Source: Tetragonia tetragonoides (lineage: Eukaryota; Streptophyta; Magnoliopsida; Caryophyllales; Aizoaceae). From it: a DNA stretch of 64,000 bases. A program made the position numbers and the translations under genes. Under the pieces are notes generated by a model, which was not told where the DNA came from, made no database searches, and saw only the letters and a program-made list of their open reading frames with translations. The DNA lies in contig CM076153.1 in assembly GCA_038025085.1 (NCBI GenBank), positions 8,029,501-8,093,500 on the forward strand. Direction: 5' to 3'. Positions 33,196-46,400 of the stretch are shown one piece after another; the first letter of the stretch is position 1; each line of letters starts with the position of its first letter.

Positions 33196-35888
33196 TCAAT
33201 TCTTCTTAGAATTGTTCTCCAATTCCTTCTTCAGTTGCAAAGTGAATTCGTCTTTAGTGTCATCATCATCCCAATCATCATCCCATTTCAGTGACATCTC
33301 TTTTTCCCTTTCATTTTCAACCCACTCTGCAAAAAACAAGAAGGCAAAGACAAGCAAGTCAGGGACCAATATAGGTGCTCTTCACTAATAGTCTAATACC
33401 TAGCTCAATGAGCACAGTGCACAATAAATAAGAATTTTTTATTTTTGAAGTAAAATTGCCTGTCAATACTATTGCACTTCCACAAGTACAAAAGCTGTAT
33501 CTAATTGAGATGACTGAAAGTAACAGGACAATGCTCTGAGTTAGGGTGAGTCCATTGTTCGTTGTCAAGACAGTATCGGAACATGAGTAGATGTCATTAA
33601 CATCCGATGATGATTTATACATGATACTGGGTTTAGTTTCTTTCTTGATCTGTAAGTAGGTTTTCTCCCTCCCTCTTTTTCTCCCTACACAATTTTGGGA
33701 GGATACATTTTTCAGAAGATAGATAACTGCAGGGCCAATATAGAGGTAGTATGTTGATCTTAGAACTTCAGCTACAACTTTATTATTGTAGTATAAGAGC
33801 ACTGTAGCTCACTAAAATTTGTCGTAGACAAACTGTAAAAGATACATGGCATGATGGCAGTAATTACATGATTGTCTTATTGTTCATGAGGCTGCGAAAA
33901 CATGAGATACTGAGGCATAGACCTGAGAATCCAGGTAGGAACAGAGAAAATATTTGGTTAAAAAATATGGGTGCAGATCTGAAGGTGAATACACCGAGGC
34001 TGTCCAATATTTTTTTTGATCTATCAGAGGCTACAGAATTAGAGCCTAGTAAGTAGGGGAACAGTTCCAGAGAAAAAAAGGCTTCTAAGGTGTGAGCCAG
34101 AAGACTCAACACACCAACCTCAACTGCAGAAAACTAATGAAATTCAATGCACGGAAGGTCCGTTGGTGGTAAATGCTCAGTTTAAGACCAGTACCATCAG
34201 TTTCAAATTCTCTCATTGGTAGAGTCGCCAAACTGAACACCAGAAGTTTTTCATTTTTCCTTCCCGCAGGTGGGGCAAGCCAAGGAGGACGTTTGCGATG
34301 CATGGGGGAGATATATAGCATCTCAAATGCCCAAAACAGCCTAAGAACCATAAAGCAGTGGCTGAAAACATACAAATTTTCCTCTTTTCTCAAAGTTAGA
34401 AAGTACATTAATATTCTTTTCCTAAAGTATTTCGTAAATAGGCTGAAGTCTAACCAATCTTCCTTTATTTACTTCTCAAGTTCTATGATCATCAAGGAGT
34501 CTTTGATGACTTGGAAGGAACTAAAAAGCGTATTTTATGGGGTGGTGAGAACTAAGGACGGGCAGAATAGTTAAATTTGGTGTCTTGGAATAATCTGGTG
34601 AAGGGCAAGGTAAGGGTCATCGGTGGTTGATTTGTTAGTTAGCTACACTGAAACCCTGCATAATGCCAGTCTCCCTTATAACTCCAGAGGACAGATTTTC
34701 CTCTATTCTACACTTCAGTTACTGAACCATGTGAAAAAATGAAGTACAGTCATTTGATTAGCTTTCCGCATTTGTCAAATAGCACATTTCTATAGTGTGA
34801 AATTCATGCACTGGGAAGGTTTGGTTGAGGTTGACCATGGGAAGTAAGTTTTTATGGGAAGTGCTAATTCATGGGACATAGAGAAAATCATGGGAAGTTC
34901 CAAAACATGTTTGGTTGCACAAAGGAACTTTAATTTCATGGGAAATGATGCGGGAAGTTGTACTTAACCTAGGGGGCTTGGTAAGTGACTTCCTCCAGTT
35001 TCGGGGAGGTCACTTCCTGCAGAAAGTCTATTCTATGTTTTTTTGTCAACCAAACCACAAGAAAATTTACACTTCCTGGTGTTTGTTGGGTGTCAACCAA
35101 AGGAGCACTAATTCAAGACGACTTCCCCATATCAAACTGCCTTCAGCCCCATAACTAACTCTCATATCTTAAAGCAATTACACAAAACAAAAAAATAAAA
35201 AGGATAAAGAAATAAATAAAAGAGAAGTATGGGTCTTTCTCCCCTATGCCAGAAGCATCAAGCAAGCACCTTTTCTTCTTCACTCAACTGATCAAAGTTG
35301 CTATATTACAACGACCCAGTAGATGTCCCGCCGAGGACGGGGTCTGGGGAGGTCCAAATGTACGCAGCCTTACCCCTAACTAGTCGCCTAGTAGGGAGGC
35401 TGTTTCCGAATCAAAGTTACCATATTCTGGTTCAATAACTCTCCACAACACTTTCCTCCAACCCAAAATCATCGCCCTAGTGACCAATATTTGTGAGATA
35501 TGACAAATGTTTATCATGAATCCATTATTACCCTAGTTAACATTTTCTGTTGGGTATGACAAACTTCAACCATGATTACACACAATGCATTAGAAATTAT
35601 GAGTATGATTGTAATTGTACAATATATTAGTTGTCAAAAAATCATCTTTTTCACCATAAATACTCAACTACGACAATCCCTTCAACTGAAATGGTATTTT
35701 GTTATACTGTCAATAAAAATTCTCAGAACAATTACCATTTACCAATACCATATTGGAGAACAAATAAGAGGAGAGAGAGAGAAATAGCAATTACCTTTAC
35801 TAATGTCAAACTCGTGAAACTCAACATCTTCTTCAAGCAATTTGTCTATAAAATCTTCAGTTGAGAATTCTGTTTGCTCCTTCTCCAT
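33196..35888 (-). CDS. DSS1: DSS1/SEM1 (26S proteasome lid subunit Rpn15, BRCA2 partner), 74 residues
   Basis: DSS1/SEM1 is a tiny acidic, disordered protein of the proteasome lid. It also stabilises BRCA2 and joins TREX-2. Two exons on the minus strand, 35888-35795 and 33326-33196, join in frame to 225 nt. The protein begins MEKEQTEFSTEDF. The acidic core LLEEDVEFHEFD is followed by EWVENEREKEMSLKWDDDWD, then DEFTLQLKKELENN. The two acidic W-containing patches and the C-terminal helix are the family's defining features, and 74 residues is the length I recall for the Arabidopsis protein. The 2,468-bp intron is full of repeats, so the exons are easily missed by gene finders. Borders are GT (35793-35794) and AG (33327-33328). 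Confidence 0.92.
34815..35115. repeat. Possible MITE-like inverted segment in the DSS1 intron
   Basis: Near the left end are GGTTTGGTTGAGG and ACTTCC/GGAAGT words. Near the right end are CAACCAAACCAC and GTGTCAACCAAAGG. Inverted GTTTGGTTG/CAACCAAAC ends are common in plant MITEs, but I find no clean termini or target duplication. Confidence 0.35.
35315..35412 (+). repeat. Dispersed SINE-like fragment (GTACGCAGCCTTACC family)
   Basis: GGGGTCTGGGGAGGTCCAAA, ATGTACGCAGCCTTACCCCT and GGAGGCTGTTTCCGA form a module. It recurs, diverged, near 63145-63240 and in several pieces at 58040-58690. I recognise it as a widely dispersed plant repeat, probably SINE-derived, but cannot name the family. Confidence 0.55.
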
Positions 35889-36001
35889 CCTAATAAACCT
35901 CTCAACAGTCTCTCACCCCAGAAATAAGACTCAGATGCTGAAGAACATCAAAACGTTTCAATAGAGTTCTTGATTTGGGTTTTGGCTTATGGGTTTTAGG
36001 A

Positions 36002-36037
36002 AGGTCGTGGGTCGTGGGTCGTGGGTCGTGGGTTGTG
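36002..36037 (+). repeat. Short tandem repeat (GTCGTGG)n upstream of DSS1
   Basis: Four to five head-to-tail copies of the heptamer GTCGTGG, the last one diverged, lie about 115 bp upstream of the DSS1 start codon on the opposite strand. They fall within the likely promoter. Confidence 0.8.
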
Positions 36038-36234
36038 ACCTGTGGGTTACACATTTACCCGTATGGCCTTATACAATTGGGGTACGCGTCTACTCTAGCC
36101 CAACCAAGATTCCTTACATTTTTCAATTGAAAAAATCAAATGAGGGGGAAAGAAAAAACTTCTCAATGACAAATAATGAAATGTTGGGCAAATATTAAAT
36201 GTTGGGGGAGGGATGTGTTTAAGTCATGGTAATA

Positions 36235-36400
36235 ATTATATACTGGTTATATACTAGTCTTTGACAAATTTGGTGTCTCTATAAAAGTTAGAGGTATCTA
36301 CCTCTAAATGATATTGTTTGTTTCATTATAGCTCTACACTTCTACTTATTATGATTAGTCATATTGTAAACTTTTATCTATATTTGACCAAGTGCTTAGG
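36235..36400 (+). repeat. Flanking module of array 3, shared with array 2
   Basis: The words AGAGGTATCTACCTCTAAAT, TTGTTTCATTATAGCTC and ACTTATTATGATTAGTCATA match the reverse complement of 17738-17835. The module lies about 200 bp upstream of array 3, while in array 2 it abuts the repeat directly. Spacing has therefore diverged, or one copy is rearranged. Confidence 0.65.
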
Positions 36401-36589
36401 AAGCGATTATTAGTCTTTTATTAACAAACTTGAGAATACTGCCAATGATGGTAGACAATGGATCGAAATGATAAGTACATCAAAAAGTTATTGAAACAAA
36501 ATTTGGGTGGCTCATGTCCCAGCGCCCAGCGAGCGCCATGTTCCAGCACACATGTCCCATGTCCCAAGTCTCATGTTCCATGAGTGAAA

Positions 36590-37800
36590 TCGGAGTCTGG
36601 GGACCCGGATGACCGTCCCGAGGCACCTGAGGTCCTTTAGGATGACGATAGACCCCTCAGAGAACTTTGGGCAAAACGGAAACCGGGCCCCGGGAAGCCG
36701 AAAATCAAATGCTATAATCCACGTTTTTTGGGCTTTCGGGAGGCCCGAAACGAAGGTGGATATTTTCGCACCACATCGCACGGAACAACCTTAGGTACAT
36801 TAAGAGGTTCCCGGGATCCATTATCGGGTCCCTAATAGGCTTGTAAGGGCGTTTTTACGAGACACCAATGTAAGGGCCGAAACACCGAATGCATGGATGA
36901 TATCAAATTTCGGGGATTCGGATGACCCTCCTGGGGCATCGAGGGTCCTCTAGGGTTATGATAGACCCCCTACAGAAGTTTGGGCAAAAATGACACCCGG
37001 GCCTCCGGAAGTTGAAAATGAAGGCTATATAATCCACGTTTTTTGGGCTTCCGGAAGGCCGCGGAACGAAAGTGAAAATTTTCGCACCCATGGCAAGAAA
37101 AACCCCTAGGGGACATGGTATGCCCTCGGGGTCGCTTTATCCGATTTTTGATAGGCTTGTAAGAGTGTTTTGTAGGACATTGGTGTAAGAGCTAGATTGC
37201 CAAAAGCATGGGTGATTTCAAAGTTTGGGGATTTAGATGACCCTCCTGGGGTAACGAGAGTCCTCTAGGGTCATGATAGACCCCCTGAAAAAGTTTGGAA
37301 AAAAGTGATACCCCGATCTTGGGAAGCCGAAAACGAAGGCTATAATCCACATTTTTGGGCTTTCGGAACGCCCCAGAACGAATTTTGATATTTTTCCCAC
37401 CACATCCGACGGATCACCCCTGAGGGACATGGAAGACCCTTGGGGTTGCTTATCCCGACCCTGATGGAAGGGCGTTTTACGGGAAACTGGTGTAAGAGTC
37501 AGAACACCAAAGGCATGGGTGATATCGAAGTTCGTGGATCCGGATGACCCTCCCGGAGCACTGAGGGTTATCTAGGGTCGTGGTAGACCCTCCCGGACAA
37601 GTTTGGGCGAAAATGACACCCAAGCCCTGAAAAGCTGAAGACTAAGTGCTATAAATAATCCACATTATTTGAGCTTTCGGGAGGCCTCGAAACGAAGGTG
37701 AATTATATTGCACCACATCGCACGGGACACCCGTAGGGGACATGGGAGGCCCTCGGGGTAGGTTATCGGGTCATTGTTAGGCTTTGATAACCTCTTACTG
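36590..37800 (+). repeat. Tandem array 3 of the ~310-bp repeat (about four diverged units)
   Basis: The landmark GGGGATYCGGATGACC recurs near 36600, 36910, 37225 and 37530, again about 310 bp apart. Internal words (GTTTGGGCAAAAATGACACC, AAGCCGAAAACGAAGG, GGACATGGGAGGCCCTCGGG) match arrays 1 and 2. It has the same orientation as array 1 and its units are the most diverged of the three arrays. It fades near 37800 after an incomplete unit. Confidence 0.92.
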
Positions 37801-40800
37801 GACATCGAAGGCTAATCCACAATTTTTGGGTACCTAGCATGGCTCCCCACCATCCCGTGTCACCAAACCTAGTGGGGTCTCATATAGTCTTACAATTTTT
37901 TTTGAATTGGTTACTAATTTTTTTGATATTTTTCACCGATCATATCAGGATCAGCGTATCAGGTTATACTCATTATAGTTACCCGATCCATTTATAACCA
38001 GTTCGGATGCTTTATTGTTACTAAAATAATTGTAAAATGATTCTATATTTATATATCATTGGATTAGAGTGGATTGTTTTTTTACCATTAGATAAAAGAA
38101 ATAAATTTTTAAAATTTAAATAGTTGAAGGAGAGAGATTGAGATGAGAAGAAACAACGTAGATATTAAGACGGTAGAGGATCCAAATTGAATTATATATA
38201 CGTCTATGAATCTATGACCTATTAATCTCCAAAAATTGTCGTTGATCTTTCTCAAAAAAAAAAAAATAAAATTGTCGTTCACATGATATCTGCATTGATA
38301 TGATTTAGGCTTGCCGGAAACTTGTGGGGAACAAAGGTGAGACTTTGCTGGCCATGTCAAAGATTCAATGACTTGGCTTTATTTATCTTGAACCGACAAC
38401 AAATATGCCAAAACTATAATATACTTCAATCAATCAAAATCGGATATCAGATATTCTAACACCAATTATCGCAGCTGGCGGTATATTTTTATTGTCTTTA
38501 GGCGTTCTTTTTACTAGATTTATTAAAGAGACATAAAAAAATAATAGTAAATTTTGTTTGACACCAATATATAGAGTAATAAATCGGAGTCCTTATATAT
38601 AAATATGAATAGCAACGGTTATGTCACCTTAAAAATTTATCATACAAATTAAAATATTTGAAAATAAGAAAACTAATAATATGCAATTTAGTTGACTCAA
38701 GATAATACGATTTGATTTGATGATAATGTGTATAATTGACGATGATTTATTTTTAGTTGATTTTCATCAGTTTATAATTTGTCATTCAATCTATCGTTTA
38801 TTCATGAATGATGGGTGAATTGGATAATGTAAATAGTCTCTTATTTATCAGGTGACGGGTAAAAGGCCGGATAGAGCTAAAAAATTAAATAGGTAGATAC
38901 GGGTGATACTCCACCCTCTTCGAACCTAACCTATTACCAGAACTAACGTGCATGTGATATATGTAAATGATCAGTATATATAGTTTTATAAACAATCATA
39001 ATTTAATTCTTATCATATTAGGATAGTAATTATATTTAACATTTTATAGTAACTAATAATGGTGCTGAACTATTATTTTCATTCAGGTCCTGGTATTTTC
39101 AACGGAATGGTGCAGGATATTGAGAAACAACGCGGAATGAAAAGGCGTAATGTGGATAATGGAAGAAAATATGAAACAAAATAAAGTACATAATGCGGAA
39201 TGAAACAGAAAGGCGCGAAATAGAACGGAATGAAATGCATAGTATGAAGACAACGAAAAGATCAACAGGGATGAGGGAGTAGTTTAAGTTAACTTAGGAT
39301 AAACACCTTCAATAATTATTATGGAATACTAAACAATCACACAAGACGAGTTAGTAAGATAAATGCAGATACGCCAATTAAAATTAGTTAGTGGTCCTTA
39401 ATGGGAGATGATGAATGTTAATGGGACCCAAAAGAATAATTAAGGTAAACCTTATGAAGATTGGAAAGGACGATGGATAAAAAATGCTAGTATTAGGAGA
39501 TCCAACACTAGAGAAAACAAGCAGAGAATGATATATTTATTCATTGGGTTGGCAGCCCACTATTTTATTTTATCTATCTCTTTTCTTTATATTCACAATT
39601 TTCTCTCATCTATTTTCAAAATAGCAATTAAAGTAAGAGAGAGATAGACACAATTTTAAAGTGGGTTGACAACAAAACATTTTCCAAAACAAGCAAAACT
39701 ATTGGGAACTTTCTAGACGTAGGGACACTTGGATTCGTGTGTGTGCATGGTGATGATCTTCTTTCACTTAGCTTGGAGCAATTATTTTAATTAGACATCA
39801 TTTGTTATAATGTTGATTAGTTGTAGTTTCCTATAATTTCTTCCCACCTTTTGTGTCAACTGTCAAGGCGTTCATGCACACTTAACGTACGTATGTGATA
39901 TGTTTAGGTCCATCGTTATAGCATGAGTCAAAGACATGTAATGTAACTGATTAAAGCATGTGTATAATAATGTACTCCTATTAAAGGTTATTTATGGGTT
40001 TTCACTTATAGAATTTGGCCTGGAACCACTAATTAAACGGTGTAATAATGGACCAATGATAGTGATCAAATATGGAGGAAAAAACAAACAACTATGCAAA
40101 ATAGAAAGATACATCTAATGATAAAAAAAAAAGAAAGAAAGAAAGATACATGTAGGTTAAGGAAGTCCAATAAAGTAGGTTATGGTGCGCTCTTTAGGAT
40201 TGATTTGGTTTAATTGAACTGAATTGACCGAATTCAACAGTACAAGTGAATATAAAACTGAACATCGCACTGAATTGAACCCCACTTTTTATGTGAGACA
40301 CAATAATTTATGTTTTTAAATTGAACATTACTGAAATGCACTAAACATCACTGAACTGAATTCAACATCACTGAATTTACACTAGATCACTCTTAAACTG
40401 AACTGAAATGACCGAATAAACTCTAATAAGAACACACCCGTAATAATGAGTGAGCATTTTTCACCAAAAGTTCAGTATGAGTTCTTATAAACGAACGAGA
40501 GCACCTCAATAAGGGAACTACTTCTTTAAAATAAGAAGTCAGATATTATCGCCTACCAAAACTTGCAAAATGATCAATAAGAATCTTGTTAACTCCTTGT
40601 GTGCTTGGGCTGGGGGGGGGGGTTTGGCATGTTTGGCCAACTTTCCTTTATCCGCAATTTGGTTGCATTGAAATGTTTATCAACAAAAAAAAGGAATTCC
40701 TAGCAGAGTTAGTACGGATGATCACGATCTTATCCTACACCTGAAAAGTTATCCTTCATAATTCCGGCTTGATTTACTATGAGTACTATATATATGCTCT

Positions 40801-41419
40801 TTTGTTAAGCATAAAATTTATATACGACGGTATTTTTATAACTTTCTGTGAGATAGAGGTTATTTTTCAATGAAATAAGGGTCACTACTCACCACAAGTG
40901 ACTGCTACATTTCTAAAGAGTGACCCCACTGTTTTATAAGTTGGTCTTACATTTCTATTGAGAAATGGTAGAAAAACAAATAGTGAAAAAGGGACAATGT
41001 TGTAGACCCTTACATTGCCAAGACGTAGTAGTTAGATACTCTTAATATTTAAACAAACTTCTAGTTGTTGGCTAATAACAACACTTAACTAATGCAAAGT
41101 TTGGTCATTTCACACTTAAAATCGACCTTATACAAGTTTGTTAGTTTGTTTCACCATTGTACAACAATGTTCGTAACCAAAATTGGTAATTGCTCATTTA
41201 TTTAAAATTCTTGCATATTTGCCCATTTATTAGTGTTAAAGAACTTCATTAAATTTACATCACAATTTTTTTAGGAAAGCATTTTAGTTTACTCCATTTC
41301 TATTTTTGATCAATTTCCAACTTGCATAACTAACATGCACCAGTAGTCTAGTACCCATCATTAGTAAACAAGGACCACTATATATTATACCCTACCCATA
41401 ATTCATCATCTTTCAATAA
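37801..41419. other. Gene-poor AT-rich intergenic region
   Basis: I find no exon with family similarity in these 3.6 kb. Visible items are GCGGAATGAAA-type short repeats at 39090-39240, a CACTGAA/GAACTGAA-rich patch at 40200-40440 that may be a decayed MITE, a G-run at 40612-40622, and a remnant of a GGGTGATACTCCACCC-type hAT end near 38900. Only short frames exist. Confidence 0.4.
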
Positions 41420-41647
41420 TTCATTTTCTAACCAAGGAGGTATGGTTGAGTGGTAGGGACTCATCCATCCTTAACCAAGGCCGAGGGTTCGAATCTCGCC
41501 TCGGGCATGAAACAACTTTAAATTCCTTGACCAACTGTCCAACCCTTTGAGGTGCCTACAAGCCAACGCGGAAATTAGTCACTGTGTTCGACGGTGGATA
41601 CCCTTGGTCGTGAACCAAAAAAAAAAAAAAAAAAAACTTCATTTTCT
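41420..41647 (+). mobile_element. tRNA-derived SINE with poly(A) tail and 10-bp target-site duplication
   Basis: The body 41430-41637 starts ACCAAGGAGGTATGGTTGAG. Box A (TGGTTGAGTGGTAGGGA) and box B (GGGTTCGAATCTC) sit at tRNA spacing, and the body ends GGTCGTGAACC plus about 20 A. TTCATTTTCT is duplicated at 41420-41429 and 41638-41647. An intact tail and a perfect duplication indicate a young insertion. A diverged relative lies at 21690-21870 on the minus strand. Confidence 0.9.
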
Positions 41648-41905
41648 TCTCTACAAGACTACAACCCCCAAATCAGCAAACGAAAACAGTTACTAGAATC
41701 AAATCAAGTCAGGGAAGTCCACAATTGTAGGACCATTCTACCACACCGTCAGTCACAAGACTCACAACTCACAACCAACCCCCAAATGGTCTAGCTATTT
41801 TGAGGCCTAGTTTCCTTTCAAAGCATGTAAAATGAAAGAAAAAAGGAGCTAGCATTTTTTGGGGGGGTTGGTAAAGAGGAACCTCCCTCGGGACATGATC
41901 AAAGG

Positions 41906-42499
41906 GCACCAGCTAGGGATGGCAATGGATCGGATTCGGATCGGATTATGCTAAATCCGAATCCGCTCCGAATACTAAACGGATTCTAAAATCACCTCCG
42001 AATCCGAATAACCTCCGATTAGGGAAAGGGAGGATCCGAATCCGAAACTATTAGGAGTCGGTAACCTCCGAATCCGATCCAAATCCGATCCGTTTACTCG
42101 ACTTACTTCCAATTTTTTTTATTCAAGTGTGAAAATATATAAGATAATACTACTAAATAGTTAATTGCTAATTCAACAAAAATAAATATGGCATATATAT
42201 TAAGGATTTAATATACAAACAAAGGTGAACATATATATTTAATTCTAATATATTAAGGATGTAGTGCTTTTTTTTAAAAAAAATATTAAAAATAATCTGA
42301 TATTCAGATCGGATTCGGAGGTGGATCAGATTTTCGGATTTCACACAACATCTGAATCCGCTCCGAATCCCATTATTCGGAGTTTGCTAATCGGATTCGG
42401 ACTCGGATTTTTTTTATTCGGATTCGATTCGGACTTTTTTGGCCTAAACGAATCGGATTCGGATCGGGTTCGGACTTGATTGCCATCCCTAGCATCAGC
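41906..42499. mobile_element. hAT-type MITE, 578 bp
   Basis: The body 41914-42491 has terminal inverted repeats TAGGGATGGCAAT / ATTGCCATCCCTA. Flanking 8-bp duplications are GCACCAGC and GCATCAGC (one mismatch). Dense CGGATTCGGA/TCCGAATCCG subterminal repeats occupy both halves in inverted polarity. There is no coding capacity. The TGGCAATGG-type terminus and internal GGTCGGG/GATCGGA style relate it to the larger element at 3788-4863. Confidence 0.9.
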
Positions 42500-43407
42500 G
42501 CACCTCGTAACTTATGGCCTCGACCTCTAGATATTCCATGAAATAATTTATGTAAGTGTTTTTGAGAAGACTTGAACTCATGATCTAGTGTTTAAGTTAT
42601 AACTTATTCACCCATGAATCAACACGGCAAAACCTCTCGACTAAAGGAGCTAGGATTAAGAAAGAGGAAGAATCAAACCACTTCATAATTCATTCATTTA
42701 TTTAATTATACTTATTTATAAGATTTATTAATAATAATTCATTTTACAGGCAGCCACCGGCCAAATGAATAATTCTTGTCAGATTTGAATTGAGAAAGAG
42801 AACAGTTGCTCAAGAGAGTAGAAAAGATAAGCGGTATAGCCCCACAAATCCACAATCCCACATTCTGCTCCTCTTACAAACTCCCAAAAAGAAAAGAAAT
42901 TCATTTACAAATTCTCAACAACAAATTACAAACTTACAAAAACAACCGGTGAGGGTCCATCATCCCAATTATTATCAAACCAAGAAAAAAAAAATCACTC
43001 TCTCTCTATATCTCTCTCAATCTCTATCACATACTCTAGTATTCTATTATGAAGCACTAATTCCAAGCTCTTTCCTGTATGTGTGTCTCAAGAAAAAATA
43101 ATACTATCCCTTGTGGCATTCTCTTTATGGTGTTTTGTTTCGTGTTGCACTTAGCCTTAGTTTCTTGTCTCCATTGTTGGTAGTAGTTGTTGAACTTCTG
43201 CACTTGGGGTGTTGGGAATTATAAATATAAATAAAAAAGATATGTTTTTTGTCTCAAAGTTTTGATTTTTCTCACTGTTGAGAGTGTTTTTTCATCTGGG
43301 TTTTGGTTATTTTCTTGGTTTTCTAAGTGCTGCTATTTCTCAAGTTGAAGCAAAGCCCATAAGAATCTGGGTTTTTTTTCCTCCTGATGATTCTTTGACA
43401 GCCCAGC
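42500..43407. other. Upstream region and likely 5' leader of the potassium transporter
   Basis: From about 42960 the sequence is pyrimidine-rich (CTCTCTCTATATCTCTCTC near 43000), which is common in plant 5' leaders. Several ATGs precede the main start at 43408, so upstream open frames are possible. No clear TATA box is chosen. Confidence 0.4.
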
Positions 43408-46400
43408 ATGGATCTTGAAGCTAGCAACCCAATCAGGGTAAGACATCTGTCCAATTTTGGTAGGACCCATTTGAATTTAGACTTCAGAAATCATACCCAT
43501 TTTGGTATTCATTGTGTTTTTGCTTTGCAGAGAGAGTCATGGAAGACAGTGTTAACTCTAGCATACCAGAGCTTGGGTGTTGTCTATGGTGATTTGAGCA
43601 CTTCACCTTTATATGTGTACAAAAGTGCATTTGCTGAGGATATTCAGCATTCTGAGTCAAATGAAGAGATATATGGGGTTTTGTCATTTGTGTTTTGGAC
43701 ATTGACATTAATCCCATTGCTTAAATATGTGTTTGTTGTGCTTAGAGCTGATGACAATGGTGAAGGTGGTACATTTGCCTTGTATTCATTGTTATCTCGC
43801 CATGCCCGGGTTAGCTCTTTGCCCAATTGCCAGCTTGCTGATGAGGAACTGTCAGCTTACAAGAAGGATGATGATGTTTCTGTTGATAAGAATGCAGTGT
43901 GTAGTTTGAAATTGACATTGGAGAAACATAAGGTCTTGCATAAAGTGTTGCTGATTTTGGCTCTAACTGGGGCTTGTATGGTGATTGGTGATGGGGTGCT
44001 TACACCTGCACTTTCTGGTAATTGGGATCCCTGCACTATTAAATTCCACTTATTTTTTTTGTCAATCTTTACTACTTTCTGTCTCTTGCCAATAATGTTC
44101 GTTTTGTGGGTCTATCGGAAATAGCCTCTTTTGACATCTGGACCTCCCTAGATCCCGCCAAGAGTGAGCGGGGTGCTGGTGGTGTTGAAGAAAAATAGAG
44201 TTTCTACTTTGATTTTGGTTTTGTGCTCTTGGTTGAAATTTGACAGATTAGTAGTATTGTTTTGTTGATGAGGATTTTACTTGATTGCAGTTTTCTCTGC
44301 TGTATCTGGGCTGGAGCTTGCATTGCCATCTATGAGGCACCATGAATGTGAGTTGCTCACCTACTTGTGATATATTATCATTGTCATCCTTTGATGTTAG
44401 ATTAAATATTGGCTCAGAGAAGCTGAATTTGAGTGCTTCTGAAATTGTTATCAATTCCTTCCAATAATGGATTCTTACCAAAAACAACTCAAGATAGAAG
44501 GATAGCTCAGTTTTATCAGATTAAGATGTTATAATGTTTGAGTTATAATCACTTGGAAGTTGTAAGGCTTAAGAACTTGGTCATTCGCGGTCTTTTCGAG
44601 CATCTCGGCCCTATTTAGCATCTTCACCATATCTAACTGTGTGTTAGACAAACACATAAAGCAAATCCATTATTTAGAATTATAATCCTAGTTAGTATAT
44701 ATTCAGGCCTGACAATTTGGTTTGCCCATTTCTTTATCTGTAAAAAGTGGTGTCTATATGCAAACCACACAAAACCATATTGTAATAGAAGCGCACGTTT
44801 TTGTGGGGTCCTGGGAAATCGTGTTCAATACAGACTTTGGGTCTGTTCTTGTGTCCAATCACCATCTTGCTCACAACGTTTAACACTATGGAAGGATAAG
44901 TTTGCATCAAATATATACTCGTATAAGTCGTATTATATTAAGTGTTTGTGGAGCAAGATTAAGAATAGAAAAGTGGATTTTAATGGTTGTAAGCAGATGA
45001 TGGTGACCTTAATCATTTTATAGTCAATATTTGGTCAAAGCAATGGTAGTTTAGTGGGGATATGGCATGCAGAGCCATATGATACGAATATTGTGAGAAA
45101 ACAATGGTTCTGTCCGTCTGGTTATCTGAATCAGATGAATTAAACTACGTGACAAACATTTCAACCCAATTTTAGGGAGACTGGTCAAGGGAGTTGAAAT
45201 GATGTTTGAACTACCTTCAAAGCATTTGAATAATTGTATCTAAACCTTCCAACTTGTTTTCTTTTCTTTTTGATAGAAACCTACCAACTTAACAGTGAGA
45301 TGAAGTATATTTCTATCATCACTAACAGTAGGACTGTAGGAAACTAGGAATTTATATGAGGGAGAAGTGGAGAACAATGGCAAGATAAAGAATATGTAGG
45401 ATTTCTGTGATAGTGAGGTCTGTATAGTCTCAAAGGAGACAGATACAAGGTTGACTAGGCGATCTGATAGTATGCCCCCAACTTCTCGGTTGTTGAATGG
45501 ACAGATGATCTCCTTACATCGGCTTTAGCCAACTGATAAATGTTTAAAAAAATTTGAGCAAAGTTAACTTGGTTTTCAGTAACATCCCTCTTCTTAAAAG
45601 TTTGTATATTTGTTAATGCTGCTGAGGTACTTTGATCAGGTTATTTTAATGATCCACTTGAAAGGTAAAAGACATAGCACATAAAGATGTTTAGAAAGAG
45701 AAGTGATCTACTTTTTGCTTTCCTTTTGAAAACCTTCACCAGTTGTGCCATATTTTGTGATACCTTTTTAAATTATTCTGTCAACACCACGGCCATGCTT
45801 GCAATTATCTAATTATTGTGGGTTATCCTATCTTATATATTGAATCTTTCACGTTTTGCTGAAAACAATCTATTTTCAAAAAAGCTATGGGCCATGGCGT
45901 ATAATGGTCAACTTTAAGTTTTCTATAGACATTTGTGGATTTCAGCATTTTGTTGTCAAGAACAAAGAAGGCCAGACACTGTTTGCCTTAACTAGAAAGG
46001 AGGTGTATTGTCAAAACATGAGATAGTTTTTGTATCTAAAACTCTGATGACACTAATGTTTTTGGATCTCGTCAGAGATCAATTGTTAGATTTTTTGCCG
46101 AATACACATCTGATTTGTTGGAACTGTACATTATTCACCGAATTTTGAGCATAATATAATTCCTCCATTGAAAGTTCCAATTTTCGAATACCTTCGAATG
46201 CTATATTTTGCAGGGTAGTTGTTTGTGAAACCAATTCAGTGTCGTTCTTTTGGAATAAAGCTTTGGAGTGAAACAATCGAGTGAGACGAATTTTTGTCAA
46301 TTGGAAATGTTCTTGTAACTGCAATATTATGGCCTTAGAACTTGACTCCTACAGATAATTGCTTCATGCTACTAGATGGTTGCTGCTGCCATTCTAGCAT

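Noticed and set aside
33359..33802. 147-codon minus-strand frame in the DSS1 intron
   Set aside because: No family similarity, low-complexity hydrophobic content, and it lies between two exons of a well-supported gene.
34173..34574. 133-codon plus-strand frame and its minus-strand partner in the DSS1 intron
   Set aside because: No recognisable domain. They overlap on both strands within a repeat-rich intron.
41430..41500. tRNA-like A and B boxes considered as a tRNA gene
   Set aside because: The cloverleaf cannot be completed. The downstream body, poly(A) tail and target duplication define a SINE.
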